Notes: generated by a model from the letters alone, not told the origin. A stretch of 13,287 nt of DNA from Bacteroidales bacterium (GCA_029939445.1 JAOZSY010000056.1:1-13287); one strand, 5' to 3'. Shown: positions 1 through 7,358, counted from the stretch's first letter. Made by a program: numbers and translations.

Positions 1-763
1 CTGCAACTAACATAACAATAAGTGGATAAAATAATGCTTTGAAAGATCTGAAAAATAATAGTAATAATAATGATGCAACAATAATAGTAACTCCTGTAAA
101 CATCAGAAGTTCATCCTTTATTATTTTCGACATTTTTGTACGAATAAACGGCAAGCCTGAATAATGAACATCTACACCCGTTTCCTGCTCATATACCGAT
201 ACTATATCTTCAATATCTGAAAAAAGCTCGAAACGTTTTTTACTATTTACCTTATTCTTATCTAAGGTAACTGCTAATATTGTAGCTTTATTTTCGGGAT
301 TATAAAGCAAGCCTTTATAAAAAGGAAGATTAAAAACCCTTTTGCAAAGACTATCAAGTTCGGTTTGTGTTTGTGGGCGAGTTTTAAATACTGGGTCTAT
401 AAAAAAGCGCTTAAGGCTATCGTCGCGCTTAAGCTCAAAAACTTTTGCTAAAGATAGTGTTTCTGTAACGCCATCTACTTCTTTTAAGTCTTTAGTAAGG
501 TCATACCATTTATTGAAATTATCAATATTGTGAATAGCACTATCCAATATACCTAGGTATAGCACGCTTCCATCTTGTCCAAAAACCTTCTTGAAATTAT
601 TATATCGTATTACTGTAGTATCACTGTCTGGCAGCATTTGAGCCATCTCGTACGACATCTTTATTTGTGTGGCCTGGTATGCCATAAACAAAGTAGATAT
701 TCCAATAATTATCAATACTAAAATCCTTTGACGAAGGATTAAACTAATCGCCCTTTTCCACAT
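1..763 (-). CDS. MMPL/RND-superfamily exporter, N-terminal part (runs off the window)
   Basis: The reading frame is open from an ATG at 763 to the window edge without a stop, giving 254 N-terminal residues. It begins MWKRAISLILRQR, followed by a transmembrane helix at about residues 13-31. A roughly 190-residue extracytoplasmic domain follows, then a second helix at about 221-238 (ending LLLLLFFRS) and the start of a third near 244. One helix, a large periplasmic loop, then a cluster of helices is the layout of half of a predicted RND-superfamily exporter (MMPL, COG1033-like). The segment GLPFIRTKM just before helix 2 is typical of that group. Such proteins are proton-driven inner-membrane exporters, often of lipids or hydrophobic compounds, but the substrate cannot be read here. 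A Bacteroidota -7 box lies about 20 bases upstream, and the preceding gene has a strong terminator, so it probably starts its own transcript. The family call is fairly secure; the rest of the gene is outside the window. Confidence 0.85.
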   Translation of the reverse strand, partial: MWKRAISLILRQRILVLIIIGISTLFMAYQATQIKMSYEMAQMLPDSDTTVIRYNNFKKVFGQDGSVLYLGILDSAIHNIDNFNKWYDLTKDLKEVDGVTETLSLAKVFELKRDDSLKRFFIDPVFKTRPQTQTELDSLCKRVFNLPFYKGLLYNPENKATILAVTLDKNKVNSKKRFELFSDIEDIVSVYEQETGVDVHYSGLPFIRTKMSKIIKDELLMFTGVTIIVASLLLLLFFRSFKALFYPLIVMLVA

Positions 764-784
764 TTTATAAATATTTTATAAATG

Positions 785-792
785 CAAATATA
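785..792 (-). promoter_or_regulatory. Bacteroidota -7 promoter box for the exporter gene
   Basis: The minus strand reads TATATTTG, a perfect match to the Bacteroidota sigma-A -7 consensus TAnnTTTG. It would give a start about 15-20 bases ahead of the ATG at 763. There is no clean TTTG -33 element; the best at the right distance is TTTC. The position downstream of a terminator supports it. Confidence 0.5.
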
Positions 793-876
793 AAAGTTTT
801 ATTGAGGGTAAAAGAAATTAGTTTTCAATCAATTATTTGTTGCTAATACTTACATTATAAAGTATTTTTGAGAATG

Positions 877-939
877 AAAAACAAAAGCCCCAAATATCAA
901 TAAGACCAATGAAACGGTATTAATATTTGAAGCTTTTGT
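877..939 (-). terminator. Rho-independent terminator after the T9SS cargo gene
   Basis: The outer arms ACAAAAGC (881-888) and GCTTTTGT (932-939) are perfect inverted repeats, and AAATAT/ATATTT and AATA/TATT pair inside them. Read as minus-strand RNA, the intervening mismatches become G-U wobbles plus one C-G pair. The result is a continuous stem of about 22 base pairs with a 15-base loop, followed by a run of five U (877-881). Because the wobbles exist only in the minus-strand RNA, the structure is strand-specific. It lies just beyond the stop codon of the 969-residue protein. Confidence 0.85.
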
Positions 940-958
940 ATGCGTTTTATAATAATTC

Positions 959-3868
959 TTATTCCTTTATGAATTTTTTTGTAAATATTTGACCTTCTTT
1001 AGTATATATCTTAATAAAATATACTCCTTTCGATAATTCACTTACATCTACAGAGCTGTAATTATCTACAATATCTGTTTTTATTAGTTTTCCAGAAATA
1101 GAATAAACACTAATACTGGCATTACTGAAATTCATTTTTGTAATAAATGAAATCCTATCTGATGCTGGATTTGGAAATAGCTCAATATTAGAAGTTTTAG
1201 AGTTATAAACTTCCTTAACCCCATTATTAATATCTGTTCCAAACATGGTGATAAATCCATGCTTATTATTTATATTACTCAGCACTTCGCCATCAATTGA
1301 AATGCTATTTGAGAAAAATCCTCCAACAAAAACATTGCTATTATTATAAACGGCTACGCTGCTTATCCAATTATAATTGTAGTCTTCGCCAATAATAGTT
1401 TTTACCCAAATCAAACTGCCCGATATAGAGTATTTTGCAACAAATAAATCCCCGTCACTTGATGGTACATATTGAAAATCAGTACCGAAATCTAAAGTAT
1501 CCTTTGCTTGTATTCCAAAATATACACTTCCATCTTTGTCAATGTCAAATTGATTATAATCATATTGATGTCTACTTTGTGGTTGAGAAATCATTTTCGC
1601 CCATTGTACCGTGCCGCTGTTATCAACTTTAGTTATAAACTTATTAAAATATGAGGCTTGGTTTTCTAGTGTTACTGTGCCAAAAACTCCCTTATAACTA
1701 AGATTTCCTTTAATATAGGAATTACCATTTTTATCAGTTTTAATTCCAGTTGGCCAGGTAACATCATCATACCAAACATGTCCACTTCCTCCATATGCTT
1801 GCGACCATTGCAACACACCACTAGAATTAAACTTTGCTAAAAACACATTGCCGTCTCCGGCAAGCATAGGAAAACTTGTGGTTCCAATAGTAACATCATC
1901 TGAAACAAATTCTCCAGCTAAATATATATTGTCACTATTATCCGTTGATACAAATGCTGAATATTCGATACTACTACCGCCAGCTCTATTAGCCCATTCT
2001 ATTGTGCCTAAATTATTATACTTCACTATAAAACCGTCTTTATCTCCTGCGCTAACTAACATATTACCACTTAGGCTTATGGTATTGGTAAATACACCTG
2101 ACAAAATAATGTTTCCTGAATAATCAGCAGCCAAACACAATCCCCAACCTTCAAAATCTTCTTTCTTTGACCACTCAAAATTACCATTAACATCATACTT
2201 AAGAATAAAAACACTGCCATCGGCAGCTGGGACTAATGATGGTTGATTTTGAATATGCAAGGAGTCGGTGAAAAATCCTGTGAAATAAATATTTTGATTT
2301 GAAGGGTCTATTTCAATATAACTTCCTGCGTTATAATCCACTAGAACATTGTTGAATTGCTTTAACCATAAAACGCTACCCATACCATTTTGCTTACATA
2401 CAAATATTCCAGCATTCACAGTATGTCCAAAATAATCGATAATACCAGAGGTGTAATTATATGAGTACACATTACCCAACGTGTCTGTTACCATTCCTAT
2501 TTGATATGCCGCAGCACTAGTGCCGCCAAACTGAGTTTCCCAGTCTTTTGTAAAAGCCGATGAATATTGAATAATCTTATTAAGTCCATTTTTATTACCA
2601 ACAACGGCAATGCTGTAGTTTGAATTCCCTACACTAATATCCATAACATCATTATCTACAGTAAACATAGCGGGCATCGCCATACCATTGGAAGTATATA
2701 TATTCATAGAATCGGCACTTAGTACATATGTGTTTCCCAAACCATCAGCATCAAATGCTACATTTCCAGGATTTTGTATTCTTAGCCATAATGCATTGCC
2801 AAGAGTATCTATTTTTGTTAAAAAATTGCCGTCTGATACAGTATAACTTTCGCTTCCAAAGCTTATTGAAGAACGAAACGAACCCGCCACAAATAAACTA
2901 TTATCACTATAACTAATGCGATCGTTCATACTGTCACCACCACTTCCAATATGACCTGCCAATAATCCCCAAACAAATACTCCGTTTAAATCCGATTTGG
3001 TAATAAAAACATCATTATAAAGTGCTGGCTGTGGAATAGTAACGTTGGCATCAAGAGTACCATCATGTCCTTGCATAATAACTCCCGAATAGTAAATGCT
3101 GTTTCCTACAATTTTAAAATCGTTGAAACCCACATAATAATGATTTGCATAAACTTGAGTATTTGAACTATTAAATTTTACAAACCACGAATCATGACGT
3201 GAATTAGTGCTAGTAGACTCGGTGCAACTAACATAAATATTTCCATTGGCATCGGTATCAATATACAAGCCTATTTCATTTAATGATTGACTATGGTAGC
3301 CTCCATTTTGCAACTGACCAAGTGTATTCAGTTTTGCATAAAACATTGAAAAGTTATTATTATTAGGAAGTGTACTTGTTCCTACAGTTAGGGTTCCTGT
3401 ATAATAGCCAGTAACGTAAACATCTCCATTTACACCTATGCTTATATCATTACAATAAGTGTTTTGATTTGCACTTGAAGGGATCTGAGTTAGCCATATA
3501 AAGCTACCGGTATTGCTAAATTTAGCAACAAAAGCTTCTCTATCTCCTGTGGAATTATATGTGTTTCCAGCAACTGATATTTCATCATAAAAATCACCTG
3601 TTATATATACATTTCCTGAATTATCATAAACTACAGAATTAATATTATCGGCAGCAGAGCCTCCAAAACCAGATTTCCAATTTAAGGCTGGAGTAGCACC
3701 ATAATCTCCTACAGAATATTTATTATTAGACTTCTTTATGGCATTATTCTGATTATTTATATCTATTTGCTTATTGATAAATCCGTGGTCAATACGAGTA
3801 TCAACAGTTTGAGCCATTAGCATTGGGATTAATGCTAGTAATAAAACAATAGTAAAAAGATTTTTCAT
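959..3868 (-). CDS. Secreted beta-propeller-repeat protein with T9SS type A sorting domain
   Basis: The protein has 969 residues. Residues 1-19 are a Sec signal peptide (MKNLFTIVLLLALIPMLMA). The body, about 60-880, is built of some ten modules, each with a strand-turn-strand element of the form F(V/I)xKxxxxGxxxW. Examples lie near 113, 287, 349, 488, 553, 612, 675, 743 and 808. In the second half the spacing is about 60-65 residues, and modules commonly begin with D-x-x-G-N-x-Y. This resembles SBBP/beta-propeller repeat proteins. The last 76 residues, from NIELFPNPASDR (894) to KKFIKE, are a type A C-terminal sorting domain, which directs passage through the type IX secretion system and cleavage or anchoring at the cell surface. 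No catalytic domain is visible, so the role is probably structural, binding or adhesive, and no ligand can be named. It has its own promoter and terminator. Secretion through T9SS is a confident call; function is not. Confidence 0.92.
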   Translation of the reverse strand: MKNLFTIVLLLALIPMLMAQTVDTRIDHGFINKQIDINNQNNAIKKSNNKYSVGDYGATPALNWKSGFGGSAADNINSVVYDNSGNVYITGDFYDEISVAGNTYNSTGDREAFVAKFSNTGSFIWLTQIPSSANQNTYCNDISIGVNGDVYVTGYYTGTLTVGTSTLPNNNNFSMFYAKLNTLGQLQNGGYHSQSLNEIGLYIDTDANGNIYVSCTESTSTNSRHDSWFVKFNSSNTQVYANHYYVGFNDFKIVGNSIYYSGVIMQGHDGTLDANVTIPQPALYNDVFITKSDLNGVFVWGLLAGHIGSGGDSMNDRISYSDNSLFVAGSFRSSISFGSESYTVSDGNFLTKIDTLGNALWLRIQNPGNVAFDADGLGNTYVLSADSMNIYTSNGMAMPAMFTVDNDVMDISVGNSNYSIAVVGNKNGLNKIIQYSSAFTKDWETQFGGTSAAAYQIGMVTDTLGNVYSYNYTSGIIDYFGHTVNAGIFVCKQNGMGSVLWLKQFNNVLVDYNAGSYIEIDPSNQNIYFTGFFTDSLHIQNQPSLVPAADGSVFILKYDVNGNFEWSKKEDFEGWGLCLAADYSGNIILSGVFTNTISLSGNMLVSAGDKDGFIVKYNNLGTIEWANRAGGSSIEYSAFVSTDNSDNIYLAGEFVSDDVTIGTTSFPMLAGDGNVFLAKFNSSGVLQWSQAYGGSGHVWYDDVTWPTGIKTDKNGNSYIKGNLSYKGVFGTVTLENQASYFNKFITKVDNSGTVQWAKMISQPQSRHQYDYNQFDIDKDGSVYFGIQAKDTLDFGTDFQYVPSSDGDLFVAKYSISGSLIWVKTIIGEDYNYNWISSVAVYNNSNVFVGGFFSNSISIDGEVLSNINNKHGFITMFGTDINNGVKEVYNSKTSNIELFPNPASDRISFITKMNFSNASISVYSISGKLIKTDIVDNYSSVDVSELSKGVYFIKIYTKEGQIFTKKFIKE

Positions 3869-3870
3869 AG

Positions 3871-3901
3871 TGATTGTATTAGTTAAATGATTGTGTTAGT
3901 T
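3871..3901 (-). repeat. Tandem 14-base direct repeat in the leader of the T9SS cargo gene
   Basis: Two copies of the 14-base element lie immediately before the start codon, at 3871-3884 (TGATTGTATTAGTT on the plus strand) and 3888-3901 (TGATTGTGTTAGTT). They differ at one base and are separated by AAA, giving a 17-base period. On the transcript they read AACTAAYACAATCA and fall between the predicted transcription start and the ATG at 3868. They may be a binding site for a regulator or affect translation initiation; simple duplication by slippage is also possible. Confidence 0.7.
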
Positions 3902-3920
3902 ATTTTATTTTTTTGTAACT

Positions 3921-3928
3921 CAAAGATA
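3921..3928 (-). promoter_or_regulatory. Bacteroidota -7 promoter box for the T9SS cargo gene
   Basis: The minus strand reads TATCTTTG, matching TAnnTTTG. The implied start lies about 50 bases upstream of the ATG at 3868, so the leader would include the tandem repeat. No TTTG is seen at the -33 position. Confidence 0.5.
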
Positions 3929-3943
3929 TACAAAATGCATTAC

Positions 3944-3983
3944 CGTATTATTAATAATTCTATAAATTAATTATCCTAATACG
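3944..3983 (-). terminator. Possible weak terminator or hairpin after the MORN gene
   Basis: CGTATTA (3944-3950) and TAATACG (3977-3983) are perfect inverted repeats. Inside them AATAATT and AATTAATTA pair with one bulge. The hairpin lies 12 bases past the MORN gene stop and is AT-rich. On the minus strand it is followed by GTAATGCATTTTG, a poor U-tract, so termination may be inefficient and some read-through into the next gene is possible. Confidence 0.35.
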
Positions 3984-3995
3984 AAATTATACAAA

Positions 3996-4676
3996 TCAAT
4001 TCTTCACCTCAACTTCCCAATCTCCTTTTTCATAAATTATAAACTCCACAAAGGCATTTACTTTCTTGGTTCCTAATTTATTATAAGTATCGTATCGAGC
4101 GGTTATAGTTACCGGAAAAACTATATTGTCAAAACCCACTAAACTACCAATACTTGTACGGGAGCCACTGGAGGCCGAAAGCATAAGGTTCTCTATTTTA
4201 TTATTTGTAGTTCCGTTTTGCATAAAGTCTAACAAAACCCTATCCAGGGTTCCAATACCTTTTGTAAATTTAAAACTATCAATATTATAATATCTCTTTA
4301 CCACAGGAGACTTGCTAACTGGACCTGTATACAAACCTTTTTTCCAAATACCCGTTAAAACAGAATCTTTGCCCTCAACAGTATAGATATACGTTCCTTC
4401 GCCAGACTGTTCGCCATTATACCATTTCCCAATATACATACTTCCGTCTGCCCAAACATACTTTCCATCGCCATGCGGTAGACCCTTTTTAAACTTACCT
4501 TTATAGCTGTCTACACCTTTTGCAAAACCATTTCCATTGGCAAGACCCTTACGCGTTTTGCCACGATACTCTCCTTTTAATTCTTGAATTAACACACTCG
4601 ATGTGTCCTGTGAAAAAGTACCGAATGATAATAGCATTATCATTGGAAAAATTATTAATTTATATACATTATCCAT
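3996..4676 (-). CDS. Exported MORN-repeat protein
   Basis: The protein has 226 residues. Residues 1-22 form a signal peptide (hydrophobic LIIFPMIMLLSFGTF, then SQ). Three MORN repeats follow: about 37-52 (YRGKTRKGLANGNGFA), 58-73 (YKGKFKKGLPHGDGKY) and 81-98 (YIGKWYNGEQSGEGTY), with a degenerate fourth near 108-118. The C-terminal half, about 130-226, is a separate region rich in beta-strand predictions that matches no family I recognise. MORN repeats form beta-hairpin stacks that mediate protein or lipid contacts; in Bacteroidota many exported MORN proteins have no assigned role. The ATG at 4676 gives a proper signal peptide, and a -7 promoter box lies about 30 bases upstream. It may be periplasmic or delivered to the outer membrane. 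There is no lipobox cysteine. Confidence 0.85.
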   Translation of the reverse strand: MDNVYKLIIFPMIMLLSFGTFSQDTSSVLIQELKGEYRGKTRKGLANGNGFAKGVDSYKGKFKKGLPHGDGKYVWADGSMYIGKWYNGEQSGEGTYIYTVEGKDSVLTGIWKKGLYTGPVSKSPVVKRYYNIDSFKFTKGIGTLDRVLLDFMQNGTTNNKIENLMLSASSGSRTSIGSLVGFDNIVFPVTITARYDTYNKLGTKKVNAFVEFIIYEKGDWEVEVKN

Positions 4677-4702
4677 ATCGAGTAACTTTAAATTAAGTGT
4701 AC

Positions 4703-4710
4703 CAAAAGTA
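4703..4710 (-). promoter_or_regulatory. Bacteroidota -7 promoter box for the MORN gene
   Basis: The minus strand reads TACTTTTG, a perfect TAnnTTTG match. The implied leader is about 20-25 bases to the ATG at 4676. The -33 region is AT-rich without a TTTG. Confidence 0.5.
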
Positions 4711-4821
4711 ATGAAAATTATTTAATGTTTTTTTATTAACGCTATGTAATGGTTTATTAATATAAGAGATCCATAACCATTATTTCAGATTACTTAAAAT
4801 ATCTTAATTAATAAAGAAATT

Positions 4822-4983
4822 ATGGACAATAACGCAAAATTATTATTAATATACCTTATTGTATCAACATTAATCTTATGTTTGCATATTAATTTGCTTC
4901 TATGTTTTTTAAGAAACATGGTAACTATTAAAATTTATAACAAACATTTATATAAGCACGGTATAAAACAGGATATTAACTGA
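4822..4983 (+). CDS. Possible 53-residue single-helix membrane microprotein
   Basis: A frame of 53 codons starts at ATG 4822 and stops at TGA 4981-4983. The product begins MDNNAKLLLIYLIVSTLILC. It has one long hydrophobic stretch (about residues 7-30) followed by a basic, hydrophilic tail (about 31-53, with several Lys, Arg and His). A polar start, one helix and a basic tail is the usual plan of bacterial small membrane proteins, and it would predict N-out/C-in topology. The A-rich stretch AATAAAGAAATT precedes the start. Against it, AT-rich DNA readily produces Leu/Ile/Asn/Lys-rich frames, I see no promoter box, and I recognise no family. It could equally be part of the untranslated leader of the downstream gene. 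Confidence 0.35.
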   Translation: MDNNAKLLLIYLIVSTLILCLHINLLLCFLRNMVTIKIYNKHLYKHGIKQDIN

Positions 4984-5083
4984 AGTATTTATAAAGAAAT
5001 ATTTCATTTAGTATTTGGTGCTTACAACATTGTTTTATTAGATTGTAACAAAATTATTCTTTAACTAAACTTATTAAATCGAT

Positions 5084-6631
5084 ATGTCATTACGATCAAA
5101 GACCAGCGATTTACGCAAAAGAATGAGCGAAGCCATAAAAGGTGGAGGCGACAAAGCTATTGAAAAACAAGTTTCAATGGGAAAGATGACCGCCAGAGAG
5201 CGTATCATCGAATTATTAGACAGCAAGTCCTTTTTTGAGTATGATCTATTTGTAGAGCATGCTGCCAAGGATTTTGATATGGACAAAAAGAAACTTGCTG
5301 GTGATGGTGTAATCATCGGTACGGGTACTATAAACGGCCATCCTGTTTGTATTTACGCTCAAGATTTCACCGTTGCAGGTGGCTCTTTGGGTTATATGCA
5401 CGCCCGTAAGATTACCAAAATAATGGATCACGCCATGAAGCTAAAGGTACCAATTATTGGTATTAATGACTCTGGTGGAGCACGTATTCAAGAAGGGGTA
5501 AACTCTCTTGCTGGTTATGGCGAAATTTTTTATCGTAATACATTGGCTTCTGGGGTAATTCCTCAGATATCAGTAATACTAGGACCTTGTGCCGGTGGTG
5601 CTGTTTATTCTCCTGCTCTTACAGACTTTGTTTTTATGGTTGATAAAATATCAAAGATGTTTATCACAGGACCTGAGGTAATTAAATCTGTACTTGGAGA
5701 AGAAATTTCTATGGAAGCTCTTGGTGGAGCTAGGGTTCATGCCGAAAAAACTGGTAATGCACACTTCTATGCCGAAAGCGAAAAAGAGTGTTTTAACCAA
5801 ATAAAGGAGCTCTTTACTTATGTGCCATGGAATAATACCAAGAAGGCGGATTCATTTCCTACTAAACCTCCTAAAACAAAATCATTTAAGATTAGCAAAA
5901 TATTTCCCGCAGACCCAACAGAGCCTTATGATGTGAGAAATATCGTAAGGTCTATTTCTGATGATTCTAATTTCTTTGAAGTTCAGAATTTATGGGCAGC
6001 AAATATTGTAATAGGGTTTACTCGTCTCAATGGCGATACCGTTGGTATTGTTGCAAATCAACCCCTTGTTTTAGCTGGAGTTCTTGATGTAGATTCTTCA
6101 GATAAGGCTGCAAGATTTATTAGATATTGCGATGCTTTCAATATTCCTTTACTTACCCTAGTCGACCTTCCGGGATATCTTCCAGGAATAGATCAAGAGC
6201 ATGCGGGAGTAATTCGACATGGTGCCAAATTATTATATGCTTATTCGGAAGCCACAGTTCCAAAAATCACACTAATTATGCGTAAAGCATATGGTGGTGG
6301 TTATATTGCAATGTGCTCAAATCACCTTAAAGCTGATTTTGTTTTTGCTTGGCCTACCGCTGAAATTGCCGTAATGGGACCTACTGGTGCTGCAAATATT
6401 ATTTTCAGAAAAGAAATTGCTCAAGCTGATGATCCAGATGCTGTAAGACAGCAAAAGATTGATGAGTATAAAGAGAAGTATGCCAACCCATACATTGCTG
6501 CGGCATACGGTTATATCGATTCTGTAATTGAATTAAACGAAACTCGTAAATTTATTCTTCACGCATTAGAAATATCTCAGAGCAAAGAAGTAGTTCTCCC
6601 TGCTAGAAAACATGGTGTTCCGCCGTTTTAG
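5084..6631 (+). CDS. Acyl-CoA carboxylase beta (carboxyltransferase) subunit, PccB/MmdA family
   Basis: The protein has 515 residues, the normal length for this family. It carries two crotonase-like carboxyltransferase halves. The N half contains SGGAR (130-134) and GPCAGGAVYSPALTDF (167-182). The C half contains DLPGYLPG (361-368) and AYGGGYIAM (402-410). The glycine-rich motifs form the oxyanion holes that move CO2 between carboxybiotin and an acyl-CoA. Relatives are propionyl-CoA carboxylase beta chains, methylmalonyl-CoA decarboxylase alpha chains and transcarboxylase 12S. The residue after GGGY, known from actinobacterial enzymes to influence substrate choice, is Ile408 rather than the Asp of strict propionyl-CoA enzymes, so I do not assign a substrate. 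The ATG at 5084 gives the usual N-terminus (MSLRSKTSDLRKRM). A biotin carrier follows 41 bases downstream in the same transcript, and no biotin carboxylase is adjacent. It probably serves propionyl-/methylmalonyl-CoA metabolism in the cytoplasm. Confidence 0.93.
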   Translation: MSLRSKTSDLRKRMSEAIKGGGDKAIEKQVSMGKMTARERIIELLDSKSFFEYDLFVEHAAKDFDMDKKKLAGDGVIIGTGTINGHPVCIYAQDFTVAGGSLGYMHARKITKIMDHAMKLKVPIIGINDSGGARIQEGVNSLAGYGEIFYRNTLASGVIPQISVILGPCAGGAVYSPALTDFVFMVDKISKMFITGPEVIKSVLGEEISMEALGGARVHAEKTGNAHFYAESEKECFNQIKELFTYVPWNNTKKADSFPTKPPKTKSFKISKIFPADPTEPYDVRNIVRSISDDSNFFEVQNLWAANIVIGFTRLNGDTVGIVANQPLVLAGVLDVDSSDKAARFIRYCDAFNIPLLTLVDLPGYLPGIDQEHAGVIRHGAKLLYAYSEATVPKITLIMRKAYGGGYIAMCSNHLKADFVFAWPTAEIAVMGPTGAANIIFRKEIAQADDPDAVRQQKIDEYKEKYANPYIAAAYGYIDSVIELNETRKFILHALEISQSKEVVLPARKHGVPPF

Positions 6632-6672
6632 AGTTATTATACACCATATTATTAATATTAAAAGAACGAGCT

Positions 6673-7014
6673 ATGGCTAAGAAAACTGAAGAAAAAATAG
6701 AGGATAATCAAGAATTTGAGGATTTTAGAGTAGGTGATGCTATTTACCGCACTAAAATTTCGCAAATGCATAAAGATCGTAAACCATATAAAGTACCCAA
6801 CCCAAGAGAATTATTAGCTTTTATACCGGGAACTATTATAGAGATTAACGTGAAAAAAGGTGATCAAGTGAAAAAAGGTGAAATTATGATGCTACTTGAA
6901 GCCATGAAAATGAAAAATCATGTTAAAGCACCCTTCGATGGCATTGTTAAAAATATTTATGTAAAAGTTGGTCAAATTGTATCTAAAAATTATAAAATGA
7001 TAGAGTTAAAATAA
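6673..7014 (+). CDS. Biotin carboxyl carrier protein (biotin/lipoyl-binding domain)
   Basis: The protein has 113 residues. The C-terminal part, about 48-113, is a complete biotinyl domain with the attachment motif EAMKM (76-80), Lys79 being the biotinylated residue. It is flanked by the usual FIPGTIIEINVKKGD and KAPFDGIVKNIYVKVGQ strands. The first 45 residues are charged and probably flexible. Short carriers of this kind, with an AFIPGT entry to the domain, are known in Bacteroidota beside carboxyltransferase genes. Carboxybiotin on Lys79 would shuttle CO2 to or from the carboxyltransferase encoded 41 bases upstream. The pair is closed by a strong terminator, so the carboxylase, or a membrane decarboxylase beta subunit, must be encoded elsewhere. 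Confidence 0.92.
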   Translation: MAKKTEEKIEDNQEFEDFRVGDAIYRTKISQMHKDRKPYKVPNPRELLAFIPGTIIEINVKKGDQVKKGEIMMLLEAMKMKNHVKAPFDGIVKNIYVKVGQIVSKNYKMIELK

Positions 7015-7036
7015 TACACCTATTATACCTTATAAT

Positions 7037-7073
7037 AAAGCACTTATGGAGTAATCTATAGGTGCTTTTTTTT
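7037..7073 (+). terminator. Rho-independent terminator of the carboxyltransferase-biotin carrier operon
   Basis: AAAGCACTTATGGA (7037-7050) pairs with TCTATAGGTGCTTT (7055-7068) over 14 base pairs including two G-U wobbles. The loop is GTAA, and eight T run from 7066 to 7073. It lies 22 bases past the biotin carrier stop. Confidence 0.92.
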
Positions 7074-7358
7074 GTTTATACTGTGTAATACAAAAAAATA
7101 CATTTCTGGAATCCCTAAGCCTCGCATACACAGTTTTTGCTCATCCCCACCCATTTATGGTGTTGTGTTATTATAATTTATTCCAATTGGTCAAATGAGT
7201 ATTCTAATGTATCAGCCTTCCTATTTTGTGATATGATTAATGGATTTCATAAATTCTTAACATAGCGTATAGTGTTCTTTGTTAGCTATATAGTGCGTAT
7301 TCCGTCAAATTACACTATCTATTTAACATACTTTAGCCTTTGTTTAATTCCTTTAACT
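7074..7358. other. Non-coding spacer, no convincing gene
   Basis: No frame longer than about 33 codons with reasonable content is seen on either strand. Part of it (about 7110-7160) is less AT-rich than its surroundings. It holds an 8-base inverted repeat (ACTGTGTA 7080-7087, TACACAGT 7127-7134), two TATAGTG copies 21 bases apart (7268-7274, 7289-7295) and one inverted CACTAT (7313-7318). These lie just upstream of the putative small RNA promoter. Confidence 0.6.

Larger units (their letters stand above)
4677..5083. other. Divergent intergenic spacer, 407 bases
   Basis: This spacer separates the minus-strand MORN gene from the plus-strand carboxyltransferase gene. It is very AT-rich. It contains the MORN promoter box, an 8-base inverted repeat (TAATGGTT at 4747-4754, AACCATTA at 4775-4782) and a possible short coding frame at 4822-4983. 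I see no exact TAnnTTTG box for the carboxyltransferase gene; the nearest thing is TAGTATTTG at about 5009-5017, with one extra base. The downstream gene's promoter is therefore unresolved. Confidence 0.6.

Noticed and set aside
342..533. 63-codon plus-strand frame near the left end
   Set aside because: It is antisense to the RND/MMPL exporter frame, which is open to the window edge and has the expected membrane topology.
1848..2123. 91-codon plus-strand frame
   Set aside because: It lies antisense inside the T9SS cargo gene, whose signal peptide, modules and sorting domain are convincing.
1435..3868. Regular spacing of similar sequences suggesting a DNA repeat array or CRISPR
   Set aside because: The periodicity is at protein level (propeller modules) with divergent nucleotides and period near 180-200 bases; there are no identical repeats or spacers.
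5074..5316. 80-codon minus-strand frame over the carboxyltransferase start
   Set aside because: It overlaps a complete, motif-supported gene on the other strand and has no features of its own.
7080..7134. 8-base inverted repeat ACTGTGTA/TACACAGT as a mobile element end or hairpin
   Set aside because: The 39-base loop, lack of a flanking duplication and absence of any transposase-like frame make chance the best explanation.
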